From positions 1-22,721 of the forward strand of contig DCBP01000097.1 of assembly GCA_002314055.1 (NCBI GenBank): DNA of 22,721 nt. The letters are read 5' to 3'. The notes beneath the pieces are model-generated. The model had not been told where the DNA came from. It ran no database searches and saw nothing but the letters and a program-made list of their open reading frames with translations. Each line of letters starts with the position of its first letter. Positions within the stretch are counted from its first letter, which is position 1. Shown in pieces: positions 7,310 through 14,642 of the stretch. The translations under genes were made by a program, and so were the position numbers. This DNA comes from Prevotella sp. UBA1104 (GTDB taxonomy: Bacteria > Bacteroidota > Bacteroidia > Bacteroidales > Bacteroidaceae).

Positions 7310-10075
7310 ATGGACAAATTATTCCTACTTGATGCATACGCCCTGATTTACAGGTCGTATTACGCATTCATAAAGAATCCGAGAATCAACTCCAAGGGAC
7401 TGAATACGTCGGCGGTGATGGGTTTCTGCAATACTCTCCACGAAGTTCTGCAGAAGGAACAGCCCACTTATCTGGGCGTGGCTTTCGACCCTCACGGTCC
7501 CACATTCCGCAACGAGGCTTACGAGCAGTATAAGGCGCAGCGCGAGGAGACGCCAGAGGATATCCGCAAGGCGGTGCCTATAATCAAGGATATTCTCACA
7601 GCTATGCGTATCCCGGTGTTGGAGGTGGCAGGCTTTGAAGCCGACGACGTGGTGGGAACACTCGCAAAGAAAGCCGACCGCGAGGGCATCGATACTTATA
7701 TGCTCACTCCCGACAAGGACTACGGGCAGCTCGTGGGCGGCAACGTGAAAATGTTTCGTCCGCGCCACGGCGGAGGATATGAAACGCTCGATGCTGAGGG
7801 CATAAAGGAGAAGTATGATATTGAGTCGCCCGAGCAGGTTATTGATCTTCTCGGACTCATGGGCGATGCCGCCGACAATATTCCGGGCTGTCCTGGCGTG
7901 GGCGAGAAAACTGCCGTAAAACTTATCAACCAGTTTGGCAGCATCGACTCCCTACTCCAGCGCACCGACGAACTGAAAGGGGCACTGAAGAAAAAAGTGG
8001 AGGAGAACAAGGAGCAAATTAAATTCTCCAAATTCCTTGCCACTATCAAAACGGATGTTCCTATCGAACTGAACCTTGATGAACTGAAGGTGAAGGAGCC
8101 GGACGAGAAAAGAATAATAGAAATTTTCAATAAACTGGAGTTTAAGACCTTCACGGAACGCTTTCTTAACAAACCTAAACAACAGCAAAAAAAAGTTTCA
8201 AATCAACTCGATTTGTTTGGCGAATTTCCGACCGACGGAGCGGAAGTGATAAAAAACGGACCTTCTCAGAGCTCGAAATCTGTGACTCACGACTACCAAC
8301 TCGTTGATAAAGAAGAAGATATGCACAAGTTGTGTGATTTATTCCTTACAAAACATTTTATCAGTTTTGACACGGAAACTACTTCTACCGAGGCTATCAA
8401 TGCTGAACTTGTGGGTTTGAGCTTCAGTGTGGAAGAAAAACAGGCTTTTTATGTTCCTGTGCCGGCCGAGAGGGAAAAGGCACAAGAGGTTGTAAATATT
8501 TTCAAACCGCTCTACGAAAATGAGCAGATTCTGAAAATCGGACAAAACATGAAGTACGACATCGAGGTGCTGCGCAACTACGGCATCGAGGTGAAGGGAA
8601 AAATGTTTGACACGATGATTGCGCATTATCTCATCCAACCTGAGCTTCGACACAACATGGACTACATGGCTGAGATTTATCTCAACTACCAGACGATACA
8701 CATCGAGGAGCTTATCGGACCGAAGGGGAAGAAGCAGAAAAACATGCGCGACCTTCTGCCGGAGCAGATCTACGAATATGCTGCCGAGGATGCCGACATT
8801 ACTTTGCAATTAAAAAACAAACTTGAACCGGAACTGAAAAAATACGGTGCCGAGGATTTGTTCTGGAACATCGAGATGCCGCTCATGCCTGTGCTCGCCG
8901 AGATGGAGATGAATGGAGTAAGGATCGACACAGAGTCACTGAAGGAAACTTCAAACGTGCTCACCGCTCGCATGAAGGATATCGAGAAGCATATCTACGA
9001 ACTTGCTGGGGTGGAATTCAATATCGCTTCGCCAAAGCAGGTGGGCGAGGTGCTCTTCGACAAGCTAAAGATTGTGGAGAAGGCAAAGAAGACAAAGACC
9101 GGACAGTATGTTACGAGCGAGGAGGTGCTCCAGTCACTCAAGCACAAGCACGAGATCGTTGCCGACATCCTGGAACATAGGGGATTGAAGAAACTCTTGG
9201 GCACATACGTCGACGCCCTGCCAAAGCTTATCAACCCGCGCACAGGGCATATCCATACGTCGTTCAATCAGACTGTTACCGCCACGGGGCGTCTCTCTTC
9301 GAGCGATCCTAACTTGCAGAATATTCCTGTGCGTGGTGAGGACGGCAAGGAGATTCGAAAGGCTTTCATCCCGGAGCCGGGCTGCGAGTTCTTCTCTGCC
9401 GACTACTCTCAGATTGAGCTGCGAGTGATGGCACATCTATCGAGCGACGAGAATATGATTGAGGCGTTCCGCGAGGGGCACGATATCCATGCGGCTACGG
9501 CAGCTAAGATATACAAGGAGGACATCAACGATGTGTCGCGCGACCAGCGAACCAAGGCAAAGCGCGCCAACTTCGGCATCATCTACGGCATCACGGTGTT
9601 TGGTCTTGCCGAACGGTTGGAAATCTCTCGCGACGAGGCTAAGCAGCTGATTGCCGGATACTTCGAGACTTTCCCGAAGGTGAAGGAGTATATGGACAAG
9701 AGCATTCAGATGGCGCGTGCAAAGGGCTATGCCGAGACTTTGTTCCATCGCCGCCGCTATCTTGCCGACATCAATTCTCACAACGGCACCGTGCGAGGCT
9801 TTGCCGAGCGCAACGCCATCAACGCCCCTATCCAGGGCACTGCCGCCGACATCATCAAGGTGGCTATGATAAATATCTACCGTCGCTTCAAGGCTGAGGG
9901 TATAAAGTCAAAAATGATTCTTCAGGTGCACGACGAACTCAACTTCTCCGTTCTCCCTGAGGAGCACGACAAGGTGGAGCAGATTGTGATGCAGGAGATG
10001 CAGAATGCCTTCAAGATGCAAGTACCGCTTGTGGCTGACAGCGGATGGGGCAGAAACTGGCTCGAGGCTCACTGA
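7310..10075 (+). CDS. polA: DNA polymerase I
   Basis: Pol I fills gaps after excision repair and removes Okazaki RNA primers. The 921-aa protein has all three domains. The 5' nuclease (residues 1 to about 290) contains EADDVVGTL and the helix-hairpin-helix GCPGVGEKTA. The 3'-5' exonuclease (about 340-510) has D354 and E356 in FDTET, NMKYDIEVL and YAAEDADIT, so proofreading residues appear intact. The polymerase domain carries motif A DYSQIELR (D698 first), motif B with KRANFGIIYG (about 750-765) and motif C QVHDE (872-876). The length is normal for Bacteroidetes. The ATG at 7310 precedes the expected MDKLFLLDAYALIYRSYYAF start. It is followed by a repeat tract rather than an obvious terminator. 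Confidence 0.98.
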   Translation: MDKLFLLDAYALIYRSYYAFIKNPRINSKGLNTSAVMGFCNTLHEVLQKEQPTYLGVAFDPHGPTFRNEAYEQYKAQREETPEDIRKAVPIIKDILTAMRIPVLEVAGFEADDVVGTLAKKADREGIDTYMLTPDKDYGQLVGGNVKMFRPRHGGGYETLDAEGIKEKYDIESPEQVIDLLGLMGDAADNIPGCPGVGEKTAVKLINQFGSIDSLLQRTDELKGALKKKVEENKEQIKFSKFLATIKTDVPIELNLDELKVKEPDEKRIIEIFNKLEFKTFTERFLNKPKQQQKKVSNQLDLFGEFPTDGAEVIKNGPSQSSKSVTHDYQLVDKEEDMHKLCDLFLTKHFISFDTETTSTEAINAELVGLSFSVEEKQAFYVPVPAEREKAQEVVNIFKPLYENEQILKIGQNMKYDIEVLRNYGIEVKGKMFDTMIAHYLIQPELRHNMDYMAEIYLNYQTIHIEELIGPKGKKQKNMRDLLPEQIYEYAAEDADITLQLKNKLEPELKKYGAEDLFWNIEMPLMPVLAEMEMNGVRIDTESLKETSNVLTARMKDIEKHIYELAGVEFNIASPKQVGEVLFDKLKIVEKAKKTKTGQYVTSEEVLQSLKHKHEIVADILEHRGLKKLLGTYVDALPKLINPRTGHIHTSFNQTVTATGRLSSSDPNLQNIPVRGEDGKEIRKAFIPEPGCEFFSADYSQIELRVMAHLSSDENMIEAFREGHDIHAATAAKIYKEDINDVSRDQRTKAKRANFGIIYGITVFGLAERLEISRDEAKQLIAGYFETFPKVKEYMDKSIQMARAKGYAETLFHRRRYLADINSHNGTVRGFAERNAINAPIQGTAADIIKVAMINIYRRFKAEGIKSKMILQVHDELNFSVLPEEHDKVEQIVMQEMQNAFKMQVPLVADSGWGRNWLEAH

Positions 10076-10094
10076 CAACAACTCTTTCCCATAA

Positions 10095-10202
10095 CCTCTA
10101 TAGGCCCTATAAGTTCTATAAGTCTTATAGGTCCTATAACTCCCAACTCTCCCAGAAACCCCAGCTCTCCCAGAACTCCCAGAACTCCCAAAACTCCCAA
10201 TA
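10095..10202. repeat. Two phase-locked 9-bp tandem repeat arrays
   Basis: Twelve consecutive 9-bp units can be laid out without gaps. Five units resembling GTCCTATAA span 10095-10139, directly followed by seven units resembling CTCCCAGAA (10140-10202). The tract then runs into ATAATAATAAC and a poly-A stretch just before the PAS gene. Unit copies differ at 1-3 positions. No gene is supported here; the minus-strand frames that stay open through it are a by-product of the 9-bp period. Confidence 0.85.
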
Positions 10203-10227
10203 ATAATAACAAAAAAAAAAAAGAACA

Positions 10228-10566
10228 ATGGAAACCTACGAATGGGCAAAAGGCATGAACTGTGCCGTAACCGTATGCGATGCCGAGGGCATCATCATCT
10301 ACATGAACGACAAGTCGCGTGAAACCTACAAGAAGCACGGCGACCTGATAGGCAAGAACCTCTACGACTGCCACAATGAGCACTCGCGCGAGATTATCCG
10401 TCACATCCTCGCCACCGGCGGCAGCAACGTATACACGATAGAGAAGCACGGCGTGCACAAAGTAATATACCAGACGGCATGGAAGAAAGGCGACGGCACC
10501 GTTGGCGGCATAGTGGAAATTTCCATGGTTACTCCTGCCGACATGCCGCATTATGTGAGGGGATAA
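10228..10566 (+). CDS. Single-domain PAS protein
   Basis: This 112-aa protein is almost entirely one PAS fold: METYEWAKGMNCAVTVCDAEG, a strand-turn IIIYMND, a helical segment GKNLYDCHNEHSREII, then three beta strands ending GGIVEISM. The DCHNEHS segment resembles the xCHPPKS motif of the PAS_10/DUF438-type PAS domains, where it lies next to the ligand pocket. There is no attached kinase, cyclase or DNA-binding domain, so it probably signals by binding a partner or a ligand such as heme or flavin, which is inference only. ATG at 10228. It lies 152 bp after polA, behind the 9-bp repeats, and is convergent with the following ATPase gene, with only 11 bp between the stops and no clear terminator. 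Confidence 0.85.
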   Translation: METYEWAKGMNCAVTVCDAEGIIIYMNDKSRETYKKHGDLIGKNLYDCHNEHSREIIRHILATGGSNVYTIEKHGVHKVIYQTAWKKGDGTVGGIVEISMVTPADMPHYVRG

Positions 10567-10577
10567 ATATAGATTAC

Positions 10578-11702
10578 CTATCTAACTCTTCTCAACCACA
10601 TACCGAAAAAGCGGTCATAGACAATATATTTATTATTATACTTATATACAAACTCCCGTTGCAGCAGTGTCTTTAAAGCAAGACTGACACTGCTTGCTGC
10701 CGGCAAGGAATACTTTGAAATGAACTCTTGAGACAACACAGACGAAGTCTGTCTCTCACAAGCAATAGCCGACAACAGGAGTGCCTGATTATCGGTAAGA
10801 GAATCATAATAATTACAGAAAGCCACCTCTTGCTCATTGACAAGTTCTGTCATTACAGCATTAATCTCATTTATTGTGATTTCTCTACCGTTTTGGTAAA
10901 GACGGTTCAGTATATCCTGAACATACCAAGTCTGTCCATCTACACTATTATAAAGATAAGCAAAGATATCACTGGTAAACGACAATCCCTTATCCTTCAT
11001 CCAGAGGTTTGCAAACGACTGATACTTATTTATATCAACAACAGATAGACTTACAATTTGTGAGCTCTGATAGAACGGTCGTTTGGCAGACAGAAACATG
11101 TCTGTCATTATATGCTGCTTGCTACCGGCAAATATAAAATACACATTAGGCAAAAACTGTATGTAGGAACGCAACAAAGCCTCAGCTCCGCTTTCCGGAT
11201 ATTCGGCTATTTGCTGAAACTCATCTATTGCAATATATATACGCCTTCCCGATTGTTTAAGGTATTCAAAAACACGTCGTAGCGAGTCTTCTTTTTGGTC
11301 AGGAGACACCGTAATGGAAAAAGTAGGCAAACCGGTAATCTCATCAAACGATAAGGTTGGCTTATAGGCAGAAAAAAAATCTGTCACCTTTCTCATCATA
11401 GACTGAGAGAAAGTATCGACTTTTCCTACTACCGTCTTTGCCAAAAGTTGTATGAACTGAGTAAAATTACGTGTTGCATTAATGTCCATATAGAAGCATA
11501 TCGCTTCTGGCTCATTTATATGGATATACTCAAACACATGATGAATCAATCCAGTCTTGCCAATACGCCTTGGAGAAACCAACACTACATTGCGCTCATT
11601 ATGCAGAGCACCTGCAACGGTTTTAGTCTCTTCTACACGGTCGCAGAAATATTCCGCTCCCTTATATCCATAGATTACAAATGGGTTATTAAGCTGTTCC
11701 AT
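10578..11702 (-). CDS. AAA-type ATPase (ATPase_2 family)
   Basis: This 374-aa P-loop ATPase belongs to the archaeal-type ATPase_2/STAND-like group that is abundant in Bacteroidetes. The N-terminus NPFVIYGYKGAEYFCDR is typical of the group. Walker A is SPRRIGKTG (K49) and Walker B is IYIAIDEFQQI (D160, E161). A sensor-1-like segment FIFAGSKQHIM follows, and a winged-helix-like C-terminus ends FGMWLRRVR. No nuclease domain is attached. Members are usually single accessory genes of unknown biological role. It is preceded by a canonical promoter and palindrome at 11732-11782. Codon use is visibly more A/T-rich than in polA, which suggests acquisition by transfer. The adjacent upstream gene on the same strand is another ATPase of a different family, but a hairpin and a separate promoter lie between them. 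Confidence 0.88.
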   Translation of the reverse strand: MEQLNNPFVIYGYKGAEYFCDRVEETKTVAGALHNERNVVLVSPRRIGKTGLIHHVFEYIHINEPEAICFYMDINATRNFTQFIQLLAKTVVGKVDTFSQSMMRKVTDFFSAYKPTLSFDEITGLPTFSITVSPDQKEDSLRRVFEYLKQSGRRIYIAIDEFQQIAEYPESGAEALLRSYIQFLPNVYFIFAGSKQHIMTDMFLSAKRPFYQSSQIVSLSVVDINKYQSFANLWMKDKGLSFTSDIFAYLYNSVDGQTWYVQDILNRLYQNGREITINEINAVMTELVNEQEVAFCNYYDSLTDNQALLLSAIACERQTSSVLSQEFISKYSLPAASSVSLALKTLLQREFVYKYNNKYIVYDRFFGMWLRRVR

Positions 11703-11731
11703 AACGACTTACAATGGTTACATATTTTATG

Positions 11732-11748
11732 TTACATATTATATGTAA
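11732..11748. promoter_or_regulatory. Palindromic operator candidate at ATPase start site
   Basis: A 17-bp perfect palindrome (TTACATAT, one base, ATATGTAA) lies 3 bp downstream of the -7 box of the ATPase gene, where transcription should start. A direct copy of its left part, GTTACATATT, occurs at 11717-11726 and again at 11731-11740, 14 bp apart. The layout suits a repressor site, possibly autoregulatory. Confidence 0.45.
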
Positions 11749-11750
11749 TG

Positions 11751-11782
11751 CAAAATTAAGTCTTTCATTTGATATCTCCAAA
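11751..11782 (-). promoter_or_regulatory. Promoter of the 10578-11702 ATPase gene
   Basis: On the minus strand a -33 TTTG (11782-11779), a 20-bp spacer and a perfect -7 TAATTTTG (11758-11751) fit the Bacteroidetes consensus exactly. The predicted start near 11743 leaves a leader of about 40 nt before the ATG. Confidence 0.6.
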
Positions 11783-11861
11783 TACAACAGATGAAATTGG
11801 TAAAAATACTATATATAACAGAAATAAAATGGGAAAGATTAACGGATACATAGGATCTACG

Positions 11862-11900
11862 AATTAGCCCCAGCCTATACAATTTAAGTTGGGGCTGATT
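11862..11900 (-). terminator. Hairpin after the DUF4143 ATPase gene
   Basis: Arms 11862-11874 and 11888-11900 pair over 13 bp (core AGCCCCA/TGGGGCT, two wobbles) around a 13-nt loop. The hairpin is 43 bp past the stop of the minus-strand ATPase gene. There is no strong T run, so it may act as a weak terminator or a 3' stabilising hairpin. Confidence 0.5.
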
Positions 11901-11943
11901 TATGCGTTCTAAGCATCAAATACCTACCATACCTATCTCTGTC

Positions 11944-13143
11944 TCACTCCAACACATCATCATTCATCAGGAAGCGGAACAGGCTCATGAAAACATAACC
12001 GTTGTCGTCGATGTATGTGGCGATGTCGTCTCCAACGATGATTATCTTGCGGAAAGAGTCATCGATTTTCTTCAGAGACATCAGTTCCTGCTCACGCTTT
12101 CCTTCATCAGCCAAGGCGTATGCCGACTGTATATAGTATTTGTTGATGCCATTGGTAGCGATGAAGTCAATCTCATATTGCTGATAGGTACTCTTTCCTT
12201 GACGCATCACACGGCTCTCCACTACACCCACATCAACGAGATAACCACGGATGCGCAACTCATTGTAGACAACATTCTCCATAATATGCGTTATCTCCTG
12301 CTGACGAAAGTTGAGACGAGCATTGCGCAGACCAACATCCACGACATAATATTTCTTTATGCTGTCATAATACTTTCGTCCTTTCACATTATAGCGCCGA
12401 GCTCCTTCAAACAAAAAGGCATTATCAAGATATTGCATATAAGAACCAACCGTTTCGACATCAACCTTAACGTGCTGTACGCTTTCCAGCGTGTTCCTGA
12501 TTTTGTTAGGATTAGTAAGCGAGCCGATAGATGAACACAGTGAATCTACAATATTCTCAAGGGCAATGCGGTTCTTTATCCCATTACGCTCAACAACATC
12601 ATCAAGATATGTCTTATTCCATAATCGCTGCAGGTAAGCAATCTTCTGCTCCGGAGTAGGCTGATTTCTTAGAGCTGGCATACCACCATAAGTATAATAT
12701 TCTTTCCAGAGATCATTTACGGTTTCAGTACGACCGATACAGAATTCCTTAAATGAGAAAGGATAAACCCTCACCTCATCACCCCGACCGCGAAATATAG
12801 TATTCAAGTCGCTTGAAAGGAACTTCGAGTTGCTACCTGTAATATAAACATCTATATTATCATGCGCATTAAGCCCATTCACAATGCGCTCAAATCCATC
12901 AACCATCTGTATTTCGTCAAGAAAGACATAATAGTTCTCGCTGTCATTTGTTATTCGAGAATACAAATGGCGTTTCAAAACGATAGGATCAGTAATATCT
13001 TCGCCGAGCAGGTCTTCGTCTGTATCAAACGAAACACAGATAATGTTTTTCTCTGCCACTCCCTGAGCTAAAAGATAATTGTAATAAACCTTCTTCAGAA
13101 GCCATGACTTTCCACAACGACGAGTTCCGGTTATAATCTTCAC
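11944..13143 (-). CDS. AAA_14/DUF4143 ATPase with disrupted N-terminus
   Basis: This is an AAA_14 ATPase with a C-terminal DUF4143 domain, a family very common in Bacteroidetes and of unknown role. Counting from a GTG at 13143, Walker A is GTRRCGKS (K12), Walker B is YVFLDEIQ (D76, E77), a sensor segment is ITGSNSKFLSSD, and an arginine-rich RGRGDEVRVYPFSFKEF follows. The C-terminus has a PD-(D/E)XK-like layout, ENVVYNEL (about 289), EIDFIA (D326) and YYIQSAY, with Gln in place of the usual Lys. The reading frame continues upstream as KLINRRNNGE back to a TAA at 13174-13176. Beyond it MNTYIDRKIYL runs from an ATG at 13209, which together looks like the family's true N-terminus. So either translation restarts at the GTG with the beta-strand kept, or this is a recent pseudogene. 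Confidence 0.8.
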   Translation of the reverse strand: MKIITGTRRCGKSWLLKKVYYNYLLAQGVAEKNIICVSFDTDEDLLGEDITDPIVLKRHLYSRITNDSENYYVFLDEIQMVDGFERIVNGLNAHDNIDVYITGSNSKFLSSDLNTIFRGRGDEVRVYPFSFKEFCIGRTETVNDLWKEYYTYGGMPALRNQPTPEQKIAYLQRLWNKTYLDDVVERNGIKNRIALENIVDSLCSSIGSLTNPNKIRNTLESVQHVKVDVETVGSYMQYLDNAFLFEGARRYNVKGRKYYDSIKKYYVVDVGLRNARLNFRQQEITHIMENVVYNELRIRGYLVDVGVVESRVMRQGKSTYQQYEIDFIATNGINKYYIQSAYALADEGKREQELMSLKKIDDSFRKIIIVGDDIATYIDDNGYVFMSLFRFLMNDDVLE

Positions 13144-13173
13144 TTCACCATTGTTTCTTCTATTAATGAGCTT

Positions 13174-13209
13174 TTACAGGTATATTTTCCTGTCTATATA
13201 TGTATTCAT
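13174..13209 (-). pseudogene. Detached 5' end of the DUF4143 ATPase gene
   Basis: The ATG at 13209 opens an 11-codon stretch (MNTYIDRKIYL) stopped by TAA at 13174-13176. It is in the same frame as the ATPase body. The sequence pattern (aromatic and basic residues, then YL, K, LI) is what one expects at the start of AAA_14/DUF4143 proteins. A single C-to-T change (CAA, Gln, to TAA) would explain the stop. Confidence 0.6.
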
Positions 13210-13217
13210 CACTATTC

Positions 13218-13257
13218 AAATCGAAATTTACTGCAAATTTGCAATAAATTTCGATTT
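13218..13257. repeat. 40-bp palindrome, copy 1
   Basis: The arms AAATCGAAATTTA (13218-13230) and its complement (13245-13257) surround a near-symmetric centre TGCAAATTTGCA; only one base pair of the 40 bp mismatches. It lies immediately upstream of the DUF4143 ATPase ATG (13209) and shares the core GAAATTTACTGCAAATTT with copy 2. Confidence 0.85.
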
Positions 13258-13270
13258 AAACAACACTTCA

Positions 13271-13308
13271 ATCCGAAATTTACTGCAAATTTACAGTAAA
13301 TTTCGGAT
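13271..13308. repeat. 38-bp palindrome, copy 2
   Basis: The arms ATCCGAAATTTACTG and CAGTAAATTTCGGAT pair perfectly, with one mismatch near the centre. The minus strand contains a perfect -7-type TAAATTTG (13293-13286), though no -33 match was found at the right distance. Its right half encodes the final codons (IRNLL, stop) of the 13291-14427 gene. Confidence 0.85.
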
Positions 13309-14427
13309 GACCGCTGCCACATGGTTACGCTTTACCTTGTCTTTCCCCCTCTTGAGGAAAAGCAAGAGACGGACAGTGTCGCCAACTTTTAGGCTCTTGC
13401 GCAGCTCGTCGTCCTTTACATTTACGAGCGAGGCAAAGCCCTCTTCTGTAATTTTTCCTTCAGGAGTTTCTTTTATCTGTGATGTTATGCGGTAGCGAAG
13501 ATAGCCGTCAGTGGGGTTTACGTAGGTCGCAACGGCTTGGAAGGTGCCGAAGGCAGTCAATCCCTCGTCATGAGACAGAACGTTGATTACAGCGGCGCTT
13601 TTAAACTTGTCTTCGACAGGAATTATAGGCGCAAAAGAAACAAAGTCGCCCGTCTTAATCATCATCTGCGGTTTCTCAGCCACGAAATGCCTTGACAGGG
13701 CATCATAGATATGATAATGCCCGTGGCTCTCGTCTACTCCTTCTACATATCCTACCATCGTTGGGAAAACCTCCCCTACCCCTTTCTTTGACAACACCAC
13801 CTCAACAGCACGTTCGTTGCCCTGTTTTGATTTTCTCAGAGAAACATCATACAGTTTTCCCTGTATCTCCCACGGCTTGCAGGGAAATAGATGACTGTCA
13901 GTGGCAAGTTCCATGCCGTCGGCAGCTACAAGTTTAACGAAATATCGCCTTTTGCCATTAACCATGCTCTCGAACACCTTAACAGCAAACATCGACTTTA
14001 TTCCATCAGCCACATCCTTTGCCTCATCATGATGATGAAGCAGATACGACTGCAGGCGACGGTCCACCTTCTCCTTTAGCGAGAGATAAGATCTTCCGTC
14101 CTTACCCGTCTGCCGCTGCCGGTCTTCTGGTCTTAGGTTCTTTTCATATCCCCACATATCAAGAAACTGCGGAAAGCGGAAATCCGGATACATCTCACTT
14201 ATCTTCACAGCCATGCCGAGCATGCACGAATGTATCAGCGAGGGCTTTTCTACAGGTATTTTCATATATGCAGCCAATAGCGTACGTACTTGTTCCGAGC
14301 CCATCTCCTTGTAATTTTTCTGAAGATAGCGGAATATGCACCAGGCCGTATCCATAGGGTGAGAAACTGCCGTTTCGAGGGCGGCGAGAAGTTCGTCAAA
14401 AGAATCAAAGGACTGACGGTCATTCAT
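13291..14427 (-). CDS. Conserved-looking protein of unknown function
   Basis: I do not recognise this 378-aa protein. It has no signal peptide or membrane helix and should be cytoplasmic. The N-terminal third (about 1-100) is helical with several Trp, Tyr and Met residues. The middle region (120-190) has a charged helix with a His cluster (LLHHHDEAKDV) and a beta-rich segment (RRYFVKLVAADGMEL). The remainder looks like repeated small beta-barrel (OB/SH3-like) segments: LYDVSLRKSKQGNERAVEV, GDFVSFAPIIP, FASLVNVKDDELR and GDTVRLLLFLKRGKDKVK. That invites a nucleic-acid or ribosome-related role, but this is only a guess from composition. It has its own canonical promoter, and its last codons lie inside a palindrome. 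Confidence 0.85.
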   Translation of the reverse strand: MNDRQSFDSFDELLAALETAVSHPMDTAWCIFRYLQKNYKEMGSEQVRTLLAAYMKIPVEKPSLIHSCMLGMAVKISEMYPDFRFPQFLDMWGYEKNLRPEDRQRQTGKDGRSYLSLKEKVDRRLQSYLLHHHDEAKDVADGIKSMFAVKVFESMVNGKRRYFVKLVAADGMELATDSHLFPCKPWEIQGKLYDVSLRKSKQGNERAVEVVLSKKGVGEVFPTMVGYVEGVDESHGHYHIYDALSRHFVAEKPQMMIKTGDFVSFAPIIPVEDKFKSAAVINVLSHDEGLTAFGTFQAVATYVNPTDGYLRYRITSQIKETPEGKITEEGFASLVNVKDDELRKSLKVGDTVRLLLFLKRGKDKVKRNHVAAVIRNLL

Positions 14428-14462
14428 AATATATAAGATTTAAGCGTTATTATAGATATTTG

Positions 14463-14493
14463 CAAATATACACATTTTCCTTACATCTACAAA
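14463..14493 (-). promoter_or_regulatory. Promoter of the 13291-14427 gene
   Basis: On the minus strand a -33 TTTG (14493-14490), a 19-bp spacer and a perfect -7 TATATTTG (14470-14463) match the Bacteroidetes consensus. Predicted initiation near 14456 leaves about 29 nt before the ATG at 14427. Confidence 0.6.
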
Positions 14494-14566
14494 CAACAAG
14501 AAACAAAAACATGTTCACTGCAAATGAAAAAAGTTTTTAATATTCCATTAGCATAGCCGTAAAGCC

Positions 14567-14603
14567 GTTGTAACATGTTCGTAACCCTACGCCCCTACCT
14601 TTG
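14567..14603 (+). promoter_or_regulatory. Probable promoter of the TonB-dependent receptor gene
   Basis: A perfect -7 element TACCTTTG lies at 14596-14603, 39 bp before the ATG. No TTTG occurs 19-20 bp upstream; the closest is GTTG at 14567-14570, 25 bp away. CGTAA-type repeats precede it (CGTAA, GTAACATGTTCGTAACC), so an alternative or extracytoplasmic-function sigma factor could be involved. Confidence 0.45.
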
Positions 14604-14642
14604 CACCCGTAATCAAGATAACAACAGAAGTTTTAAGTTTTT

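Noticed and set aside
10095..10202. Possible CRISPR array
   Set aside because: Units are contiguous 9-mers with no spacers and no cas genes nearby.
10069..10551. Minus-strand open frames with LGV/SGS/YRT repeats across 10095-10202
   Set aside because: A 9-bp repeat without a stop keeps frames open automatically; there is no start signal, and the frame is opposite the PAS gene.
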